A stretch of 64,000 bases of DNA. Origin: Omphiscola glabra. Taxonomy: Eukaryota; Mollusca; Gastropoda; Lymnaeidae. Location: the NCBI GenBank assembly GCA_964017045.1, contig OZ024794.1, positions 6,546,329-6,610,328 of the forward strand, written 5' to 3'. The first letter of the stretch is position 1. Each line of letters begins with the position of its first letter. Below, in pieces: positions 10,641 through 23,700 of this stretch. The position numbers were made by a program, and so were the translations under genes. The notes under the pieces were generated by a model. The model made no database searches. It was given only the letters and a program-made list of their open reading frames with translations, and was not told where the DNA came from.

Positions 10641-10919
10641 AAAACTTCAAATATTGACCAATCTTTTGCTTCATCGCATGGACCGGGCAGGCTTGAACCC
10701 TGGACGAAAACATTGAACATATAGACTTATAAACCATTATTGTTATAGCAAACAAATCAGAGACGTACACTACCTCTTCAAATTTTGATGTTAAGTTAAA
10801 AAAATAAATATTATAATATAAAGTACATTTTATTTTTCAAGTCTTTTTCTGAAGTCAACGTCGTTTAATCAAGATTCATGACTCACTTAGACCTCCAACG
10901 TTTTTTTTACTGTGCTCTG
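10641..10919. other. Spacer between Penelope element and satellite
   Basis: AT-rich DNA with no reading frame or repeat that I recognise. Confidence 0.4.
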
Positions 10920-13000
10920 TTACTTGGTCTAGGGTAATAAGGGGGGGAGACTGCAATCAGGTTAGTAACTTACTTGGTCTAGGGTAATAAGGGGGGAGAC
11001 TGCAATCAGGTTAGTAACTTACTTGGTCTAGGGTAATAAGGGGGGAGACTGCAATCAGGTTAGTAACTTACTTGGTCTAGGGTAGTAAGGGGGGAGACTG
11101 CAATCAGGTTAGTAACTTACTTGGTCTAGGGTAAAAAGGGGGGAGACTGCAATCAGGTTAGTAACTTACTTGGTCTAGGGTAATAAGGGGGGAGACTGCA
11201 ATCAGGTTAGTAACTTACTTGGTCTAGGGTAATAAGGGGGGGGGGCTGCAATCAGGTTAGTAACTTACTTGGTCTAGGGTAAAAAGGGGGGAGACTGCAA
11301 TCAGGTTAGTAACTTACTTGGTCTAGGGTAATAAGGGGGGAGACTGCAATCAGGTTAGTAACTTACTTGGTCTAGGGTAAAAAGGGGGGAGACTGCAATC
11401 AGGTTAGTAACTTACTTGGTCTAGGGTAATAAGGGGGGAGACTGCAATCAGGTTAGTAACTTACTTGGTCTAGGGTAATAAGGGGGGAGACTGCAATCAG
11501 GTTAGTAACTTACTTGGTCTATGGTAAAAAGGGGGGAGAATGCAATCAGGTTAGTAACTTACTTGGTCTAGGGTAATAAGGGGGGAGACTGCAATCAGGT
11601 TAGTAACTTACTTGGTCTAGGGTAAAAAGGGGGGAGACTGCAATCAGGTTAGTAACTTACTTGGTCTAGGGTAATAAGGGGGGGAGACTGCAATCAGGTT
11701 AGTAACTTACTTGGTCTAGGGTAATAAGGGGGGAGACTGCAATCAGGTTAGTAACTTACTTGGTCTAGGGTAATAAGGGGGGAGACTGCAATCAGGTTAG
11801 TAACTTACTTGGTCTAGGGTAATAAGGGGGGAGACTGCAATCAGGTTAGTAACTTACTTGGTCTAGGGTAATAAGGGGGGAGGCTGCAATCAGGTTAGTA
11901 ACTTACTTGTTCTAGGGTAAAAAGGGGGGAGGCTGCAATCAGGTTAGTAACTTACTTGGTCTAGGGTAATAAGGGGGGAGACTGCAATCAGGTTAGTAAC
12001 TTATTTGGTCTAGGGTAATAAGGGGGGAGACTGCAATCAGGTTAGTAACTTACTTGGTCTAGGGTAATAAGGGGGGAGACTGCAATCAGGTTAGTAACTT
12101 ACTTGGTCTAGGGTAATAAGGGGGGAGACTGCAATCAGGTTAGTAACTTACTTGGTCTAGGGTAATAAGGGGGGGGGGACTGCAATCAGGTTAGTAACTT
12201 ACTTGGTCTAGGGTAAAAAGGGGGGAGACTGCAATCAGGTTAGTAACTTACTTGGTCTAGGGTAATAAGGGGGGAGACTGCAATCAGGTTAGTAACTTAC
12301 TTGGTCTAGGGTAAAAAGGGGGGAGACTGCAATCAGGTTAGTAACTTACTTGGTCTAGGGTAATAAGGGGGGAGACTGCAATCAGGTTAGTAACTTACTT
12401 GGTCTAGGGTAATAAGGGGGGAGACTGCAATCAGGTTAGTAACTTACTTGGTCTATGGTAAAAAGGGGGGAGAATGCAATCAGGTTAGTTACTTACTTGG
12501 TCTAGGGTAATAAGGGGGGAGACTGCAATCAGGTTAGTAACTTACTTGGTCTAGGGTAAAAAGGGGGGAGACTGCAATCAGGTTAGTAACTTACTTGGTC
12601 TAGGGTAATAAGGGGGGGAGACTGCAATCAGGTTAGTAACTTACTTGGTCTAGGGTAATAAGGGGGGAGACTGCAATCAGGTTAGTAACTTACTTGGTCT
12701 AGGGTAATAAGGGGGGAGACTGCAATCAGGTTAGTAACTTACTTGGTCTAGGGTAATAAGGGGGGAGACTGCAATCAGGTTAGTAACTTACTTGGTCTAG
12801 GGTAAAAAGGGGGGAGACTGCAATAAGGTTAGTAACTTACTTGGTCTAGGGTAATAAGGGGGGAGACTGCAATCAGGTTAGTAACTTACTTGGTCTAGGG
12901 TAATAAGGGGGGAGACTGCAATCAGGTTAGTAACTTACTTGGTCTAGGGTAATAAGGGGGGGGGAGACTGCAATCAGGTTAGTAACTTACTTGGTCTAGT
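10920..13000. repeat. 49-bp satellite, about 42 copies, with a 19-mer higher-order repeat
   Basis: The unit reads TAACTTACTTGGTCTAGGG, TAATAAGGGGGG, then AGACTGCAATCAGGTTAG. Main variants are TAATAAG versus TAAAAAG and G-run length (6 to 10). Rare variants recur at fixed spacing: TCTATGGTAAAAAG with AGAATGCAAT is at 11518 and again at 12452, and an extra-long G run is near 11235 and 12170. The higher-order period is thus about 934 bp (19 units). GACTGCAATCAGGTTA is the reverse complement of the terminal segment of the Penelope fragment at 4522-4540, and Penelope-like sequence flanks both sides. Confidence 0.93.
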
Positions 13001-13110
13001 TGTTTTGTTTGCTGATGGAAGGCCCATTGCCGAAATGTCCAAATCTTTTGTCCTGTCGATTAATTCAAGTTTAACACACCATGTTCTTATATTCCAGACT
13101 CCGTTATCAG
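13001..13110 (+). mobile_element. Penelope-type 3' terminus fragment with hammerhead-like motif
   Basis: CTGATGGA at 13012, AGGCCCATTGCC and GAAATGTCC are followed by TTTTGTCCTGTC and AATTCAAGTTTAACACACC. The same order occurs at 15890-16000 and, with changes, at 58800-58890 (- strand) and at the end of the array at 59690. It appears to be a second Penelope terminus family, different from the one at 10538. The 49-bp satellite joins it directly. Confidence 0.6.
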
Positions 13111-14500
13111 GGCTGAGATAGTTTTTGTTTTCCTCGTTGATGGTTCTGTAGCCATTGTAAGCAACAGGGGAGGTGACTGGCCTCACACTAATCCTACTCA
13201 TTTTGCACCTGAGCTTGATACTGGTCTTGGCGGAGTTCAATAATATTAATAGGAGTTCAATAACCTTTAATAACAATTTAAACTCAATGAAAATTTATAG
13301 TACACTGATTCATTGCTAAATAAAACTTAACAAATTAGAGTAATTTAACAAAATACAATTGACAAGTGAATAACGTTGAGAATTTATTTTAAAACAAATA
13401 AGATAAAAGGGCGGATATCAAAGTGGTGCATATTGATCAGTCAGCATTCCTGTGACTTTCAACAAATTATGAGTGCCATAACAAGATTTAAAAAAGAAGC
13501 TGCAGGGAACAGCATCTACATTTTAACACATTACAATTATGTAGTCGCACATGTTTGTCATAATATTACTTTGCACTTAAAGTGTGTTTGGAATAAATTC
13601 TAACATTCCCTTTGTTAAGTTAAATATGCAGATTGACAATAACAGTACAGGTTTTTTTAATTAAAAAAAAACTACGTACAAAGAGCTGCCATTGTCAGTT
13701 GCTTATTTCAAGAATTCAATATTCTTTCAAATTTATAAGAGTTAACGAAACTATCTTGAAACTTTTATTTCCATTTCAAGAGAAGGGTCTATCAATAAAA
13801 ATCATTTGAAAATCGACCTGCAAATGGCATTTAAATAAACTCTATATGACTTAAAAGTTGTGACTACTGTTCACAGCCCTGATGAAGATTCTCTTTTAAA
13901 TTAGATTACATATTGCTGCTCCTATGTTCTAATCCCTAAAGCTAAATACCTTAATGTCTGTCTCAAGGCCAAGAGCACTTGATTTTGAAAACAAACTTAC
14001 ATGGCTAAAACGACATGTTTTTAAATTGTGCAATGCACTTAATTGATCATTTTACATGACCTCAGACAGCACCCCACATATGGGGTCGGGGAACTTTTTT
14101 TAGCCATTACCCCAGTAAATATAATTATGTTTATAACTATGTTACCCCCTCAATTGAAAGAGAAAATTAGAGACCATTTAATGTCAAAATGGTTAATTGA
14201 GTCGATTTACATAGCAAATATTTTTAATAAGTATAAATGGACACAATGAATTATTAAAATCCTCAAAAGAATTTAGTGTAAGTTTGTAAACTAAAGAAAG
14301 GCAACCAGGCCAAAAAACACATACAAGACAAGATGTGCTTTCATTACTACTGTTAACAGTTTCTCTATAAGAATTAGTAGGCCTACTACTACTACATGTA
14401 TTACCCTGGCCAGATGCAGAGTTGCCAGAAAAAAACTTTTTGTCGTAAAGAGGAGAGGAAATTCTTTTTATATAATTTTATTTATTATTATTCTTAGAAG
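13111..14500. other. AT-rich intergenic DNA without recognised features
   Basis: Only short frames without family resemblance are present and no tandem structure is seen. Confidence 0.45.
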
Positions 14501-14506
14501 TTTTCT

Positions 14507-14548
14507 ACAGCGTGGTACCCCAGCCTAGGGCTGGGCTCACCACGCTGT
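14507..14548. repeat. Near-perfect hairpin, 10-bp outer and 7-bp inner arms
   Basis: ACAGCGTGGT (14507-14516) pairs perfectly with ACCACGCTGT (14539-14548), and inside it CCCAGCC pairs with GGCTGGG around a TAG loop. It is GC-rich in AT-rich surroundings. It could be the tip of a foldback element or a structured RNA segment. No gene is linked to it. Confidence 0.75.
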
Positions 14549-15082
14549 ACATACAATTTAGCAAACATAATCATGAACTTAAAAATTATTTATATCTATT
14601 GAGTCCTCATTACCCCCAAGATTTTCAATTTTAACCCATTTGGGGTACCTGCCCTACATGTAAAACAATCATCATGTGCCTATATCCAGCATGCGCATTT
14701 GTAAGTCTACAATCAACAGACAGTAATTGATTATAGCGATGTACACAACTAGCATGTTCCAACTGAACAAAAATGTTCAATAAATAATTAGAGCACTATA
14801 AAAGTTTAGTAAGCGATTATAGTTATAGCACTATAAATGTTCATTTAGCTATTACAGCCATCACCATGGTGTTTCTTAGTAACGGAGGAGGGTGCCGAAT
14901 TATAGATAACAGACAGGCACTGGATAAGTCAGCATTGGCTCTGAAAAAAGAAGCACTATAAACTTTATTTATTGTGTAGTGATTTATTTTTTATTACTTT
15001 ATTTTTTTTACACATTTTTTTAATATATTTGCTTGATTAAAAAATGGCTCCATATGCAAATAAAACCATGACATCTCAAAGT
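14549..15082. other. AT-rich intergenic DNA
   Basis: GAGCACTATAAA... TTAGT and TAGCACTATAAATGTTCATTTAG near 14790-14850 are a loose short duplication. Nothing else is seen. Confidence 0.4.
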
Positions 15083-15376
15083 CTTAATCGGACAATGTAG
15101 GATTGTCTTAATCTGACAATGTAGGATTGATATCTTAATCTGACAATGTAGGATTGATGTCTTAATCTGACAATGTAGGATTGATGTCTTAATCTGACAA
15201 TGTAGGATTGATGTCTTAATCTGACAATGTAGGATTGATGTCTTAATCTGACAATGTAGGATTGATGTCTTAATCTGACAATGTAGGATTGATGTCTTAA
15301 TCTGACAATGTATGATTGATGTCTTAATCTGACAATGTAGGATTGATGTCTTAATCTGACAATGTAGGATTGATAC
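15083..15376. repeat. 27-bp minisatellite, about 11 copies
   Basis: The unit is TTAATCTGACAATGTAGG followed by ATTGATGTC. The unit length is a multiple of three and free of stops in some frames, which makes long open frames on the - strand that are artefacts. Copies are almost identical, with single-base variants (TATG for TAGG at 15312). Confidence 0.93.
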
Positions 15377-15880
15377 GGACATAAACAGCAAAACTTCAAC
15401 TTTTAATCAACAAAAAATAAACACTTAATAAAATAGAAAGTTTATCATATCATACTAATCATAGATGCTACATGGTCTACAAAGGTGCAGTTTATTAAAT
15501 GTGTGCCATGAGCCTGGCACAGTAACGATAACTGACACAATAGGCTTGGATTTCATTGCTGGAGACAGATTAGTGACTAAGAATTTAAGATGACTAATTC
15601 AACAAATAATTTATGGATAAGGTTTTTGAAACTTGTGTTCGGTACATGTTCTAAATATATGCACAGATCAATGTTTTGATTGTAATATACCCGGTATGTA
15701 GTTTGTCAGTCAAAATGGACCTTGACCCCTTTAATCATTGCATTTGTGTTATTTCTGATAATAATGGAAGGACTGCATTCAAATTGTGTAAATGAAATAT
15801 AAGGACAAGATAAGTTTTTTTGGGGTTTTTTATTGATAGAGCAAAAAGGTAATCTCTCTAGTTTTTTTTACTGTGATTTG
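15377..15880. other. Intergenic DNA without recognised features
   Basis: No coding or repeat signal is visible. Confidence 0.4.
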
Positions 15881-16010
15881 ATACTTGTTATACTTCTTTT
15901 TGTCTTGTTTTCTGATGAAGGCTCTAAGCGGAAAAGTCAAAACCTTGTGTCCTGTCTATGAATTCAAGTTTAACATACCTTGTCCTTATATTTCATATAT
16001 TAGTTCTGAG
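15881..16010 (+). mobile_element. Penelope-type 3' terminus fragment with hammerhead-like motif
   Basis: CTGATGA at 15912 is followed by AGGCTCTAAGC, GGAAAAGTC, TGTGTCCTGTC and AATTCAAGTTTAACATACC, in the same order as at 13012. The GAAA box is preceded by an extra G. It is an isolated fragment without coding sequence. Confidence 0.55.
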
Positions 16011-17308
16011 CATGGCTGTGGATGCACAGATGAGACCGATTCTGGCACAAAATGTTCTTATGCAGTTAGTGCAAGGGATTGATGGGTTATTTCTTGTACT
16101 ACACACCTTGTTTACAGAATATTATATCTATTGCTCATTTTGGTAATTAGAATTATAGAATAGGGCCCTGCAACTTTTCCATGGAATTTTGAGTGTTTTA
16201 AATTTAAAAGCAATATTTTATTTTTTATCTACAATGAATATTCAAAAAACCTGAATACATGAAATTTCACCTGAAATTTTTTTGCTTAAAATAAAAAGTT
16301 TAACAAGATGAGTGCTCCAGTAGCATTTTTTTTCTTACCATAAATCATTATAATATCTAGTGTATAAATAAAGATCAATGTTCAGAATAATTTTATAGAA
16401 AGACCAAACCAAATTTTTACATGCGGGTTACTAGGATTTAAAAAACTGAACAATTACAGCATCTTATCTTCACTCAAAATTTACATCGCAAATCAGATCT
16501 TCATTATGTTTTATAAGCAAATATCAAGAACAACAACATAGAAACTAATATTATTTACAAAAAGTTAGGAAGACTTGATAGCTGATAATATGGTATCTAT
16601 CAGGGTATGTAACATGTGTCAGATATAGAAAAATGTACATGTATATATCCTCCTAAGGTTGCCTGAAAAATTCAGTTAGGGGACACATCATCAATGAACT
16701 TATCAAATTGGAAATAATGTCAAACTGGAATCACATACGGTACTTAAATAAAAAGCAAACATAATTTGACAACAAATTAGTGGAATCTGATGCTTTGCAG
16801 TGTAAAATAGTTCACGCCTAACAGCCCATACAACTGTTGTGATAGATTAGAATGGGTTAATAAATGTTCTTCAATGATTTCAGCCATTCAAGCCAGCATG
16901 CTTTGAGTGAAAGGGGAAATATGTGATAGTTGAGTCAAGAAAATTGTTACCCAAGCTTTCTGGTCTGTTTAGTCACATACTTTTATATCTGCGGGGTAAA
17001 TTCACTTTTTAAAATTACAATACAGGGTGGAACTAGAAGTACAAGTACGATACTTCGATCAACTTAAGTCAATTTCTGACATCAAGCCGCCAACAGGAGG
17101 ATAGTGAAATCTGATCAAGTTAGAACAGTAAGATCATTTCAGAGGAAATTTACCTCTTTACGACTTGGTGTGACCTGCTGATTAGCAATTACCACTGGGC
17201 AGTTCTAAGATTTATAAGCACTTTTGAGCAGCCAAAAAATTACTTTTGATGACCACATTCTGTAATTAAATAAACTGTTAGAATTATGAAAATTAACCTC
17301 AACTTCTT
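16011..17308. other. AT-rich intergenic DNA without recognised features
   Basis: No coding potential or structured repeat is seen. Confidence 0.4.
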
Positions 17309-17364
17309 ATGCATTCATATGCTTTCATATGCTTTCATATGCTTTCATATGCTTTCATATGCTT
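17309..17364. repeat. 10-bp tandem repeat, about 5 copies
   Basis: The unit TATGCTTTCA is repeated with one variant copy at the left. Confidence 0.85.
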
Positions 17365-17404
17365 TTCCAGAAGTATCAAACAGTAAAAAGTAGTATAATT
17401 TACA

Positions 17405-17655
17405 TCCCTTAAATATAAGCCTATATTAGAAGTTAAATATTATTAGTAATTTTTTTTTAAAAAATTAATAATAATATTTAACTTCTAATATAGGCTTATA
17501 TTTAAGCCTATATTAGAAGTTAAAAAATATTATTATTAATTTTTAAAAAAAAAAAAAAAAAAAAAAATTAATAATAATATTTTTTAACTTCTAATATAGG
17601 CTTAAATATAGGCCTATATTAGAAGTTAAATATTATTATTAATTTTTAAAAAATC
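17405..17655. repeat. Compound palindrome of four arms
   Basis: GCCTATATTAGAAGTTAAA occurs four times in alternating orientation, spaced by AT-rich arms (ATTATTATTAATTTTT) and A/T runs. The arms are almost identical and could fold into two long hairpins or a cruciform. This could be a foldback element or successive inverted duplications. Confidence 0.85.
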
Positions 17656-18290
17656 AGGAGCGAAAAATCAGTATTTACCGGGTACTTCTGGAATGCAAAC
17701 TGTAAAAAATGCATAAAAAAAGGGGACAGGAAAAAATCATAACTAAATTGTAAGTACTGTAATGTTTTAATTTTTATGATACAAAAAAAATCCACACATA
17801 TAAATCATAAGGAGGAAAAAAAATATAAATGAAAAAATATTTTTTGGACCTTATTTGAATTAAAACTGATTTAAATTTAATTATAGATTGACAAGATTTG
17901 AACATCATTCCAAGTCACAGCCTTTTACTAGAACACCGCTCTAGAGTGTTGCAGATAATTTTAGTCCTGACAAAATGTTAATGGCCACTAGGTTTAAACC
18001 ATTATAAAAGTAATAAATGACATTGTTCTCACATTAATGCATTAGTTTGGTAACACCAATATCATGTAAATGGTAATCCATTTGAAAATCTAGTACAAAC
18101 CAACTGTCAGATAAAGTTTAGTTTTACAAGCCTTTGCCTTATACTAAACAAAATTAAATGGATAGACACTTAAAATATCACTATCACAAATTAAAACAAA
18201 TGTCCCATGTACTAAAAATCTGTGGGCCACAGTCAAATCACAATAACATCCAAATATTTGATCAATAAAGCAACAAAAAGTTTAATGAAA
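17656..18290. other. AT-rich intergenic DNA
   Basis: No feature is recognised. Confidence 0.4.
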
Positions 18291-18508
18291 TGACAATATT
18301 TTATGTAGATATTATCCATTAAATTTTTGAAAGAAATATCCTTCACAATTTGATCTATTTGTCATTATCAGAATCCACACCAAAGGTGCAGTATTAGTAT
18401 GACAATATTTTATGTAGATATTATCCATTAAATATTTGAAAGAAATATCCTTCACAATTTGATCTATTTGTCATTATCAGAATCCACACCAAAGGTGCAG
18501 TATTAGTA
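18291..18508. repeat. Tandem duplication, 109-bp unit, two copies
   Basis: 18291-18399 and 18400-18508 are nearly identical, from TGACAATATTTTATG to GGTGCAGTATTAGTA. One visible difference is AAATTTTTG against AAATATTTG. This looks recent. Confidence 0.92.
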
Positions 18509-20741
18509 TGGGTAGTTTTAAATGTTACAAATATGCGACTTATAACAGCATTTATCTGTTTCCCAAACAATCACTTACAAATGGTATTGAAAGAATACGA
18601 TATTGTAACAATTTGTAAAAAAAAAATCACACAAGTTATAGCCCTATTCAACAGATGTTATAGTTGATGAACAAAAATAAATATATTAATGGTAATCTGA
18701 CTGTTCTGATAGTTCTTTAGGCCCCCCCCCCCCCCTTACAAAAATCTGGCTTCAAATGGGGCATGTGTGGGCCTTACTGGCGTGTCATGGACTTTTTTTT
18801 TTTTTTTAGATTGAAAAAAACGTGTCTTTATATTAATAATTAATAAACTTAAGCATGTTTATTACTGCATATTAACATACTAAAATAGCCAATAACACAA
18901 AGGTGTGTCATTGATGACAAAAGCAAATAAAATAAAAATACATATAACTATAACCCTACAATTTTTATGGATGAAATTAACCATTACAAAGTCTTTTTAT
19001 TGCATTTCTGTGCCAATTAAAAAAAAAGGGGGGATGAAATAACATTTGCAAACAGAAATCTTTTTCTTTGATTAATTAAATTTTGTTTATAATTTTTTTA
19101 AATTTAGTTTTTGTTAGGTAATTTAAAATGAAATGATTATGATAATACCCACGGTATGATGATGGTTTCTTATTAAAAGTGCTTTAATAATAAAAGTAAA
19201 AGAACTTATATGAATTTTCTAAATACCACTAGAATATGATTCATAATACTGTCAATGCTCTTCAATAAAACATATTGAAAATGCTGCCAAATTTTCATAG
19301 ATTTTTAATAGTCTTTATTTTGATATATACCGGTATTTGTATTAACTGCATAAATAAACTTGCTAGAAAAACAGTGTTGTTGTCTTAAATCAGATTAAAA
19401 ATGAGATAACCTCAACTTGGAATACTCTTTTCTCATCATGTTTTTGTTAGTTATAAACATTTTATTAATTCTAGTGTCTCATACATTTGTGTACCTATAC
19501 AATAGCCAAGCATCTCAGACTTTGTCATGCTTTTTTGCTTTGATTAGCATCCATACTGTAAGTGTTTAGCATCCCAGATGATCACCATCATTGTCTGGTG
19601 TATTACTGGCTGTCCCTAATTCACTAGAGGGTGTGAGGCTGAATTTCAGGAATTGTTCAAGCTTACCATCAACTCTTTTAATTTCTGGCCATCAGTGCTT
19701 TTCAAACTTCATGTTAGTGTGACCCACTTTTTATAAAAATTATTTGGCAACCCTTATTTTAATATAATTCTTACCAACCCCTTATTTCCATAATCAATAT
19801 AGGTACATTATATATAAACAAATAGATTTTTAAAATTTTCACAAACTCCCTGGACCTACAAACTTCTTCCCCATGGAGAAAATAGATATTATGGCTACAC
19901 AATAGCATATCCAAAATGTAACCTTTTTTCAAATCTTAAGTGTCATAATTTTTTTTATAAATACACATTATAAATGTGTCCTTTATTTTTATTTATAATT
20001 AACAGCTGCCTGTTTTTCCTATGACCATGAAAACCCCAGTTTATGCTTTAATTCTAAAATGCTAATAGAGATTTTTTGGGTGGCTTTTTTTAAAAGATCA
20101 AACTGCATCTTTTACCTTTGAAGATAGATAATATTGATATTATTACTGGAATGACACAAAAATCAATTTGATCAGGTTGCTTTCAAACAAAAAGAGAACC
20201 TGGTGAAGGTGATATTTATCTAAACATGAGAGTTCTTATAACTGAAATTGTCTCCTCTTTAGTGTTGCTTTGGTCAGAGACTGGTTGTGAGGTTTAAAAT
20301 TCCTACACACATCAATAATCTGAATACCATTACCAAGTTAATTAAAAACTGAAACTTTGTTGTTTTTAAGAATTATCAAAAAATTATTTTGATTAGTAAT
20401 ACTGTATCATAAGCTCAAAGTAAAAATCATTTTGATTCAGTTCTGAATCCCATATTTTATATATATATATATTAAGTTCCCTACAATTATAAAGTGAAAA
20501 GCTGGTAAAATTTGATGTACATGTAGATGGGAACTGAAAACATTTTTGTGTGCTTTTTTCATGACTTATGCGTAATGTCAGATGGAAATTGATCATAATT
20601 TACCTGATGCACATGTAAATGACCTGACGGCAATGAAGTACCGGTAGCTAATAAATAAAAAGCCACAATAAATTAGATTTTAACATAAAGTTAAATTATT
20701 TACAAAGAAAAAACATACAATACATAATACAGGTATACACA
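18509..20741. other. AT-rich DNA downstream of PTAR1
   Basis: It holds a C run at 18722-18735 and a TA run at about 20457-20472 but no coding signal. The part next to 20741 should include the PTAR1 3' UTR (transcribed leftward). Confidence 0.45.
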
Positions 20742-23700
20742 CTAGATGAGTGTCTGAACCCACTGTTTATATTTCTTGACAAGCACCTGATTGTATGTCT
20801 GCATACTGGATAGTTCCTGAGTTGTAACAGCGTCAATTTCTTGAGCAATGACTAATGATTTGAAATTGGTACTGTCCACTTGGCCTGAGCTATGGATGTG
20901 GCCATTAGAACCTGGCAAATGGAGCTTTAGTTTTTTGTTTAAATGCTCAGCACTTAGCATGGATTGGAACAGGAATCGCCTGCATTTTAAGAAGAATAAG
21001 AAGAAATTATTATCTTTAATATAAAAGCTATGTAGAGAAAGCCAGAAACAAATTTGTTTTCACAACTTATAAAGAGAAAATTATAACTTATTAGAATATC
21101 TAATAATGTAATTTCTAAGTTAAAGTACATACAAAATGAAAATTTGTTGTTGCTATTTAATAAAAATTATCAGTGTTACATACATTTTAAAATTTAAATT
21201 CACATAAGGTCATAAAAAAACCCACCTCTTTCCATCACATTTGACAGGTCATATCCCATTGTAATACACATTAAAAAAATGTTTTAGACCAACAGCAATA
21301 CAGAATTCATGGCAGGGATTTAAAAAATTAGATTGACTTAATTATTCCTTTTATTACGGTATGAAAAATTATTTGTACAGTTTCTACTTTTTTTTTGTTT
21401 CTTATTCAAAAATGTCTTTACCAAAGCCTTGTATGTCTTCTTACACGATTGAATGAATGATAGAGACACACCTGTGATTGATGTGTATAATAAAAATGTT
21501 TACCAACCTATGGTACCATAAAGCTTCATGACCTGGATAAGATTGTATAAGATCACAAACAAAATCCATCTCTCTCATAAAAAGCTCTGTAGAGTTAACT
21601 GAAAACGACGAAAGTAATCTCCCTTGTCTTGCATGCAATTCTTTTAGGAGAAACTGCCGATAATGAAAACCACTGTGGTCAGATATATGTGTGGACGTCC
21701 ACAGTTCTGTGGATTTTAGTTCTGAAAGAAGCACCTAGGTGAGATTAAACAATAGACATTATAATACATTAATCCTATCCATATAGCAGAGTGGTTTTAC
21801 ACATTTTAAAAATCTTCTAACGAACTAAAACTAATAGTACCCCCTACTAAAAAGCCTTACTCAGCAGCAAGAGATAAATAAAATGAAATAATAAAACTTT
21901 AAAATAGAAACTTTGCTTGTAGAAAGCAACATCTACTGGCACTAAAGACTGCTTTTCTGTCTTTGTTGTATATAAATAATAGTTCTAATTCTCTGCAGGC
22001 TAAGATTCCTTTCTTTAAATATATTTTATTTTTATTTTGCAGAATGCCTTGTTCTCCTTATACCATTTCTTTTACAATAAATCATCAAAAGATAGAAGTT
22101 TATGAAATTTCAGCATTTTGAAGACTGTCACATTGGAAGTGCCTTGCCAGTAGTACTAAGATTGTTTAACAGTGAAAGTGCTAGTAAAATAACAAGCTTC
22201 TTTTCTTCGTACAATTTTTCTTTAACTTTGTTCTGAAGAATAGAAACTAATCAGAATTAGCAAATTCCTCACCATCTCTCCTATCCAAGAAGTAATTAAT
22301 AAAGAAATATGATTCGAGTGTCACATTTAACCTTTTGAAATTCTGGCAAAAAAATTGTTGTTGCATCAAAACAAGATTGCTCACTTTCACCACATGGCAT
22401 GAATGTTATGTTCTCATTCCCTTGTTAAACCTTTCTTCCACTCCCTCTTGTTAAACCTTTCTTCCACTCCCTCTTGTTAAACCTTTCTTCCACTCCCTCT
22501 TGTTAAACCTTTCTTCCACTCCCTCTTATTACGACCAATTGCAGTGGACTTACTTTTCCTCTCATCCGTTCCATTTTGCCTGTATTAACTCTCTCACTTA
22601 CTTATGTTCTATCACATTCTTCTTGATGTCCTCTTGGATACTGCATTGCAGCTGAGTGTTTATTTTAATTTTTATATTGTTTCGACTGGTGTTTGTGTGC
22701 TGGACAAGGCTTCTCGCTAACACTTTGCTATTTTGCTGCATCCTTTTTTCAAGTTTTCCCATGCTGGTACTTTGTTTTTCTTATTTCCCTTTTCAAAGCC
22801 TGATAACAACTTCCTAAGAATATACTATGGACACTGCATAATCACAAGACTGACATTACTAAAAACATGACTACAATGCACCATTCTAATTGAAATATTT
22901 TTATACTAATATGTGGTAAAACAAAAACTATAAACAGCTCTACCTGTAAGGAACAGTTCAAACAATGCTGAATAATCCAAATCCTGTGGGACCAAGCATG
23001 ATAATTGCAAGGATACTTCTCAGCTGCATGTGAGGTGACTTCCAGTTCTGACTGAGTATGCGTTTTCAAGAGTCTGCTAGATTCTAGGGACAAGTCTATG
23101 TTCAAGGCCGAGCCGGAGTCAGGGGGTGCACTAATGTCTATATCAATTGAATCCATATTAACAAAAAACTCAACATTGGCTGGAGCTGAACAGGATGCAT
23201 TACTTCCAGAGCTCGATGACAGACAGTGGTCTAAAAGCTGCTGAAAAAGCCACCGCCTGAAAATATATGATAATTCAACATTTGTTTAATGTTGGTGATT
23301 TATTTTAAAATGAAATGCAATGGAGCAAATGACGAAAAATTTCTAACCAAATTCATTGAGAAACCCCCCAAATATAACTTTGTAGCAATGACTATTGTCA
23401 AAGAAAATACAGGGATTAGATGACATAAGTACAAGTATTGAGAATCAAAATAAAACTCCAATTTCTTTGTAAAAATGTTTTACCTGTGGATGAAAGTTTC
23501 AGGACTTTTTGGATGCTTTGTGAGTATAAGTACTCCAAACGCAAGATCTTCTGTCAAAGTTAAGTACACACTTTCTACTAGTTCTTTCCTATTTTAAAGA
23601 ATTAAAAAAAAAGAGTAGTTAGGCTTCTTTTCATTTATTTGAATAGCTCCTGCTAAAATTTGAAGAATTATAATTTAATAAAGGGAAACAATTCAAAATT

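Noticed and set aside
15020..15399. Two long overlapping open frames on the - strand over the 27-bp array
   Set aside because: They exist only because the repeat period is a multiple of three. Both encode simple repeats of nine residues without family resemblance.
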